From NCBI GenBank assembly GCA_016207885.1, contig JACQZE010000003.1:124001-188000 (forward strand): a DNA stretch of 64,000 nucleotides, read 5' to 3'. Positions 63,935 through 64,000 of this stretch are shown one piece after another. The position numbers and the translations under genes are program-made. How positions within the stretch are numbered: the stretch's first letter is position 1; each line of letters begins with the position of its first letter. The notes below the pieces were generated by a model. It made no database searches, was not told where the DNA came from, and saw only the letters and a program-made list of their open reading frames with translations. Origin of the DNA: Nitrospirota bacterium (GTDB lineage: Bacteria; Nitrospirota; Thermodesulfovibrionia; UBA6902).

Positions 63935-64000
63935 ATGGCAAAAAATTATCAATCAAAGAAGCCGGTCGGAAAGATGCTCTTTATGGGCATAATTTCCACA
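63935..64000 (+). CDS. Start of a further gene (partial)
   Basis: An AAGGAGA Shine-Dalgarno precedes an ATG at 63935 and the frame reads MAKNYQSKKPVGKMLFMGIIST to the window edge. The end becomes hydrophobic, suggesting a membrane protein. It is 19 nt after paralogue 3 and probably in the same operon. Too short to identify. Confidence 0.65.
   Translation, partial: MAKNYQSKKPVGKMLFMGIIST

Overview
The window is 64 kb of bacterial chromosome of moderate GC. It reads as a Gram-negative (diderm) anaerobe or facultative anaerobe: it has gmhA (heptose/LPS precursor), a PilT ATPase, an NtrC-type sigma-54 activator, multihaem c-type cytochromes, a complete selA/selB/selC selenocysteine machinery, and a CIRCE-controlled groESL. 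The overall gene set is reminiscent of Nitrospirota (Thermodesulfovibrionia-like) or Desulfobacterota. That placement is an inference from gene content only.

Layout. 1-5683 (-): N-terminal at least 1,894 codons of a giant secreted multidomain repeat protein that runs off the left edge. 5918-9381 (+): a DUF4380-like mutarotase-fold protein, pilT, a lipoprotein and a secreted protein. 9436-19277 (-): the selA/selB/tRNA-Sec locus, heavily interrupted by accessory modules (two AAA_14/DUF4143 ATPases, MazF-type toxin-antitoxin, an AIPR abortive-infection protein, a DUF5615/DUF433 pair). Degenerate copies of the selB 5' end and selA 3' end lie between the modules. 19465-24229 (-): rpmE-prfA-prmC-murA-hisD. 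24424-30855: a second accessory island with Fic, DUF6557, a putative nuclease, a BRO protein, a TOTE-type primase-helicase and HicBA, containing ~130-bp direct repeats. 30901-38362 (-): a housekeeping operon pcrA-gatC-panD-yqeY-NIF3-dnaG-rpoD. 38498-43894 (-): argH, an LptM-like lipopeptide, gmhA, glmU and glmS. 43955-44460: a RelE/ParE pair. 44656-47012: a flavin reductase-like protein and a convergent 609-aa nitronate-monooxygenase-like protein. 47147-49265 (+): the lexA-orf82-dinB SOS operon. 49366-52058 (+): small conserved proteins, a cytochrome P460-like protein and a pentahaem cytochrome. 52062-53695 (-): a deoxyhypusine-synthase-like enzyme and tmRNA. 53796-57117 (+): DUF523, rhomboid protease, groES and groEL. 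57197-62649 (-): ogt, bifunctional rel, and a sigma-54 two-component system. 62901 to the right edge (+): three consecutive paralogous small genes and the start of a further gene.

How things fit together. Core cassettes (translation termination and peptidoglycan, primase/sigma factor, amino-sugar synthesis, stringent response, chaperonin) are compact, often with 4-nt overlaps. Accessory genes are concentrated in two islands, in the selA-selB junction and between rpmE and rpoD. Both islands show the same architecture: conflict or toxin-antitoxin modules separated by diverged duplicates of flanking DNA, suggesting repeated capture at the same sites. A few promoters (lexA, rel, the small ORF beside Fic) place the -10 hexamer 5-6 nt from the start codon, which predicts leaderless mRNAs. 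I see no CRISPR array, rRNA or complete insertion sequence.
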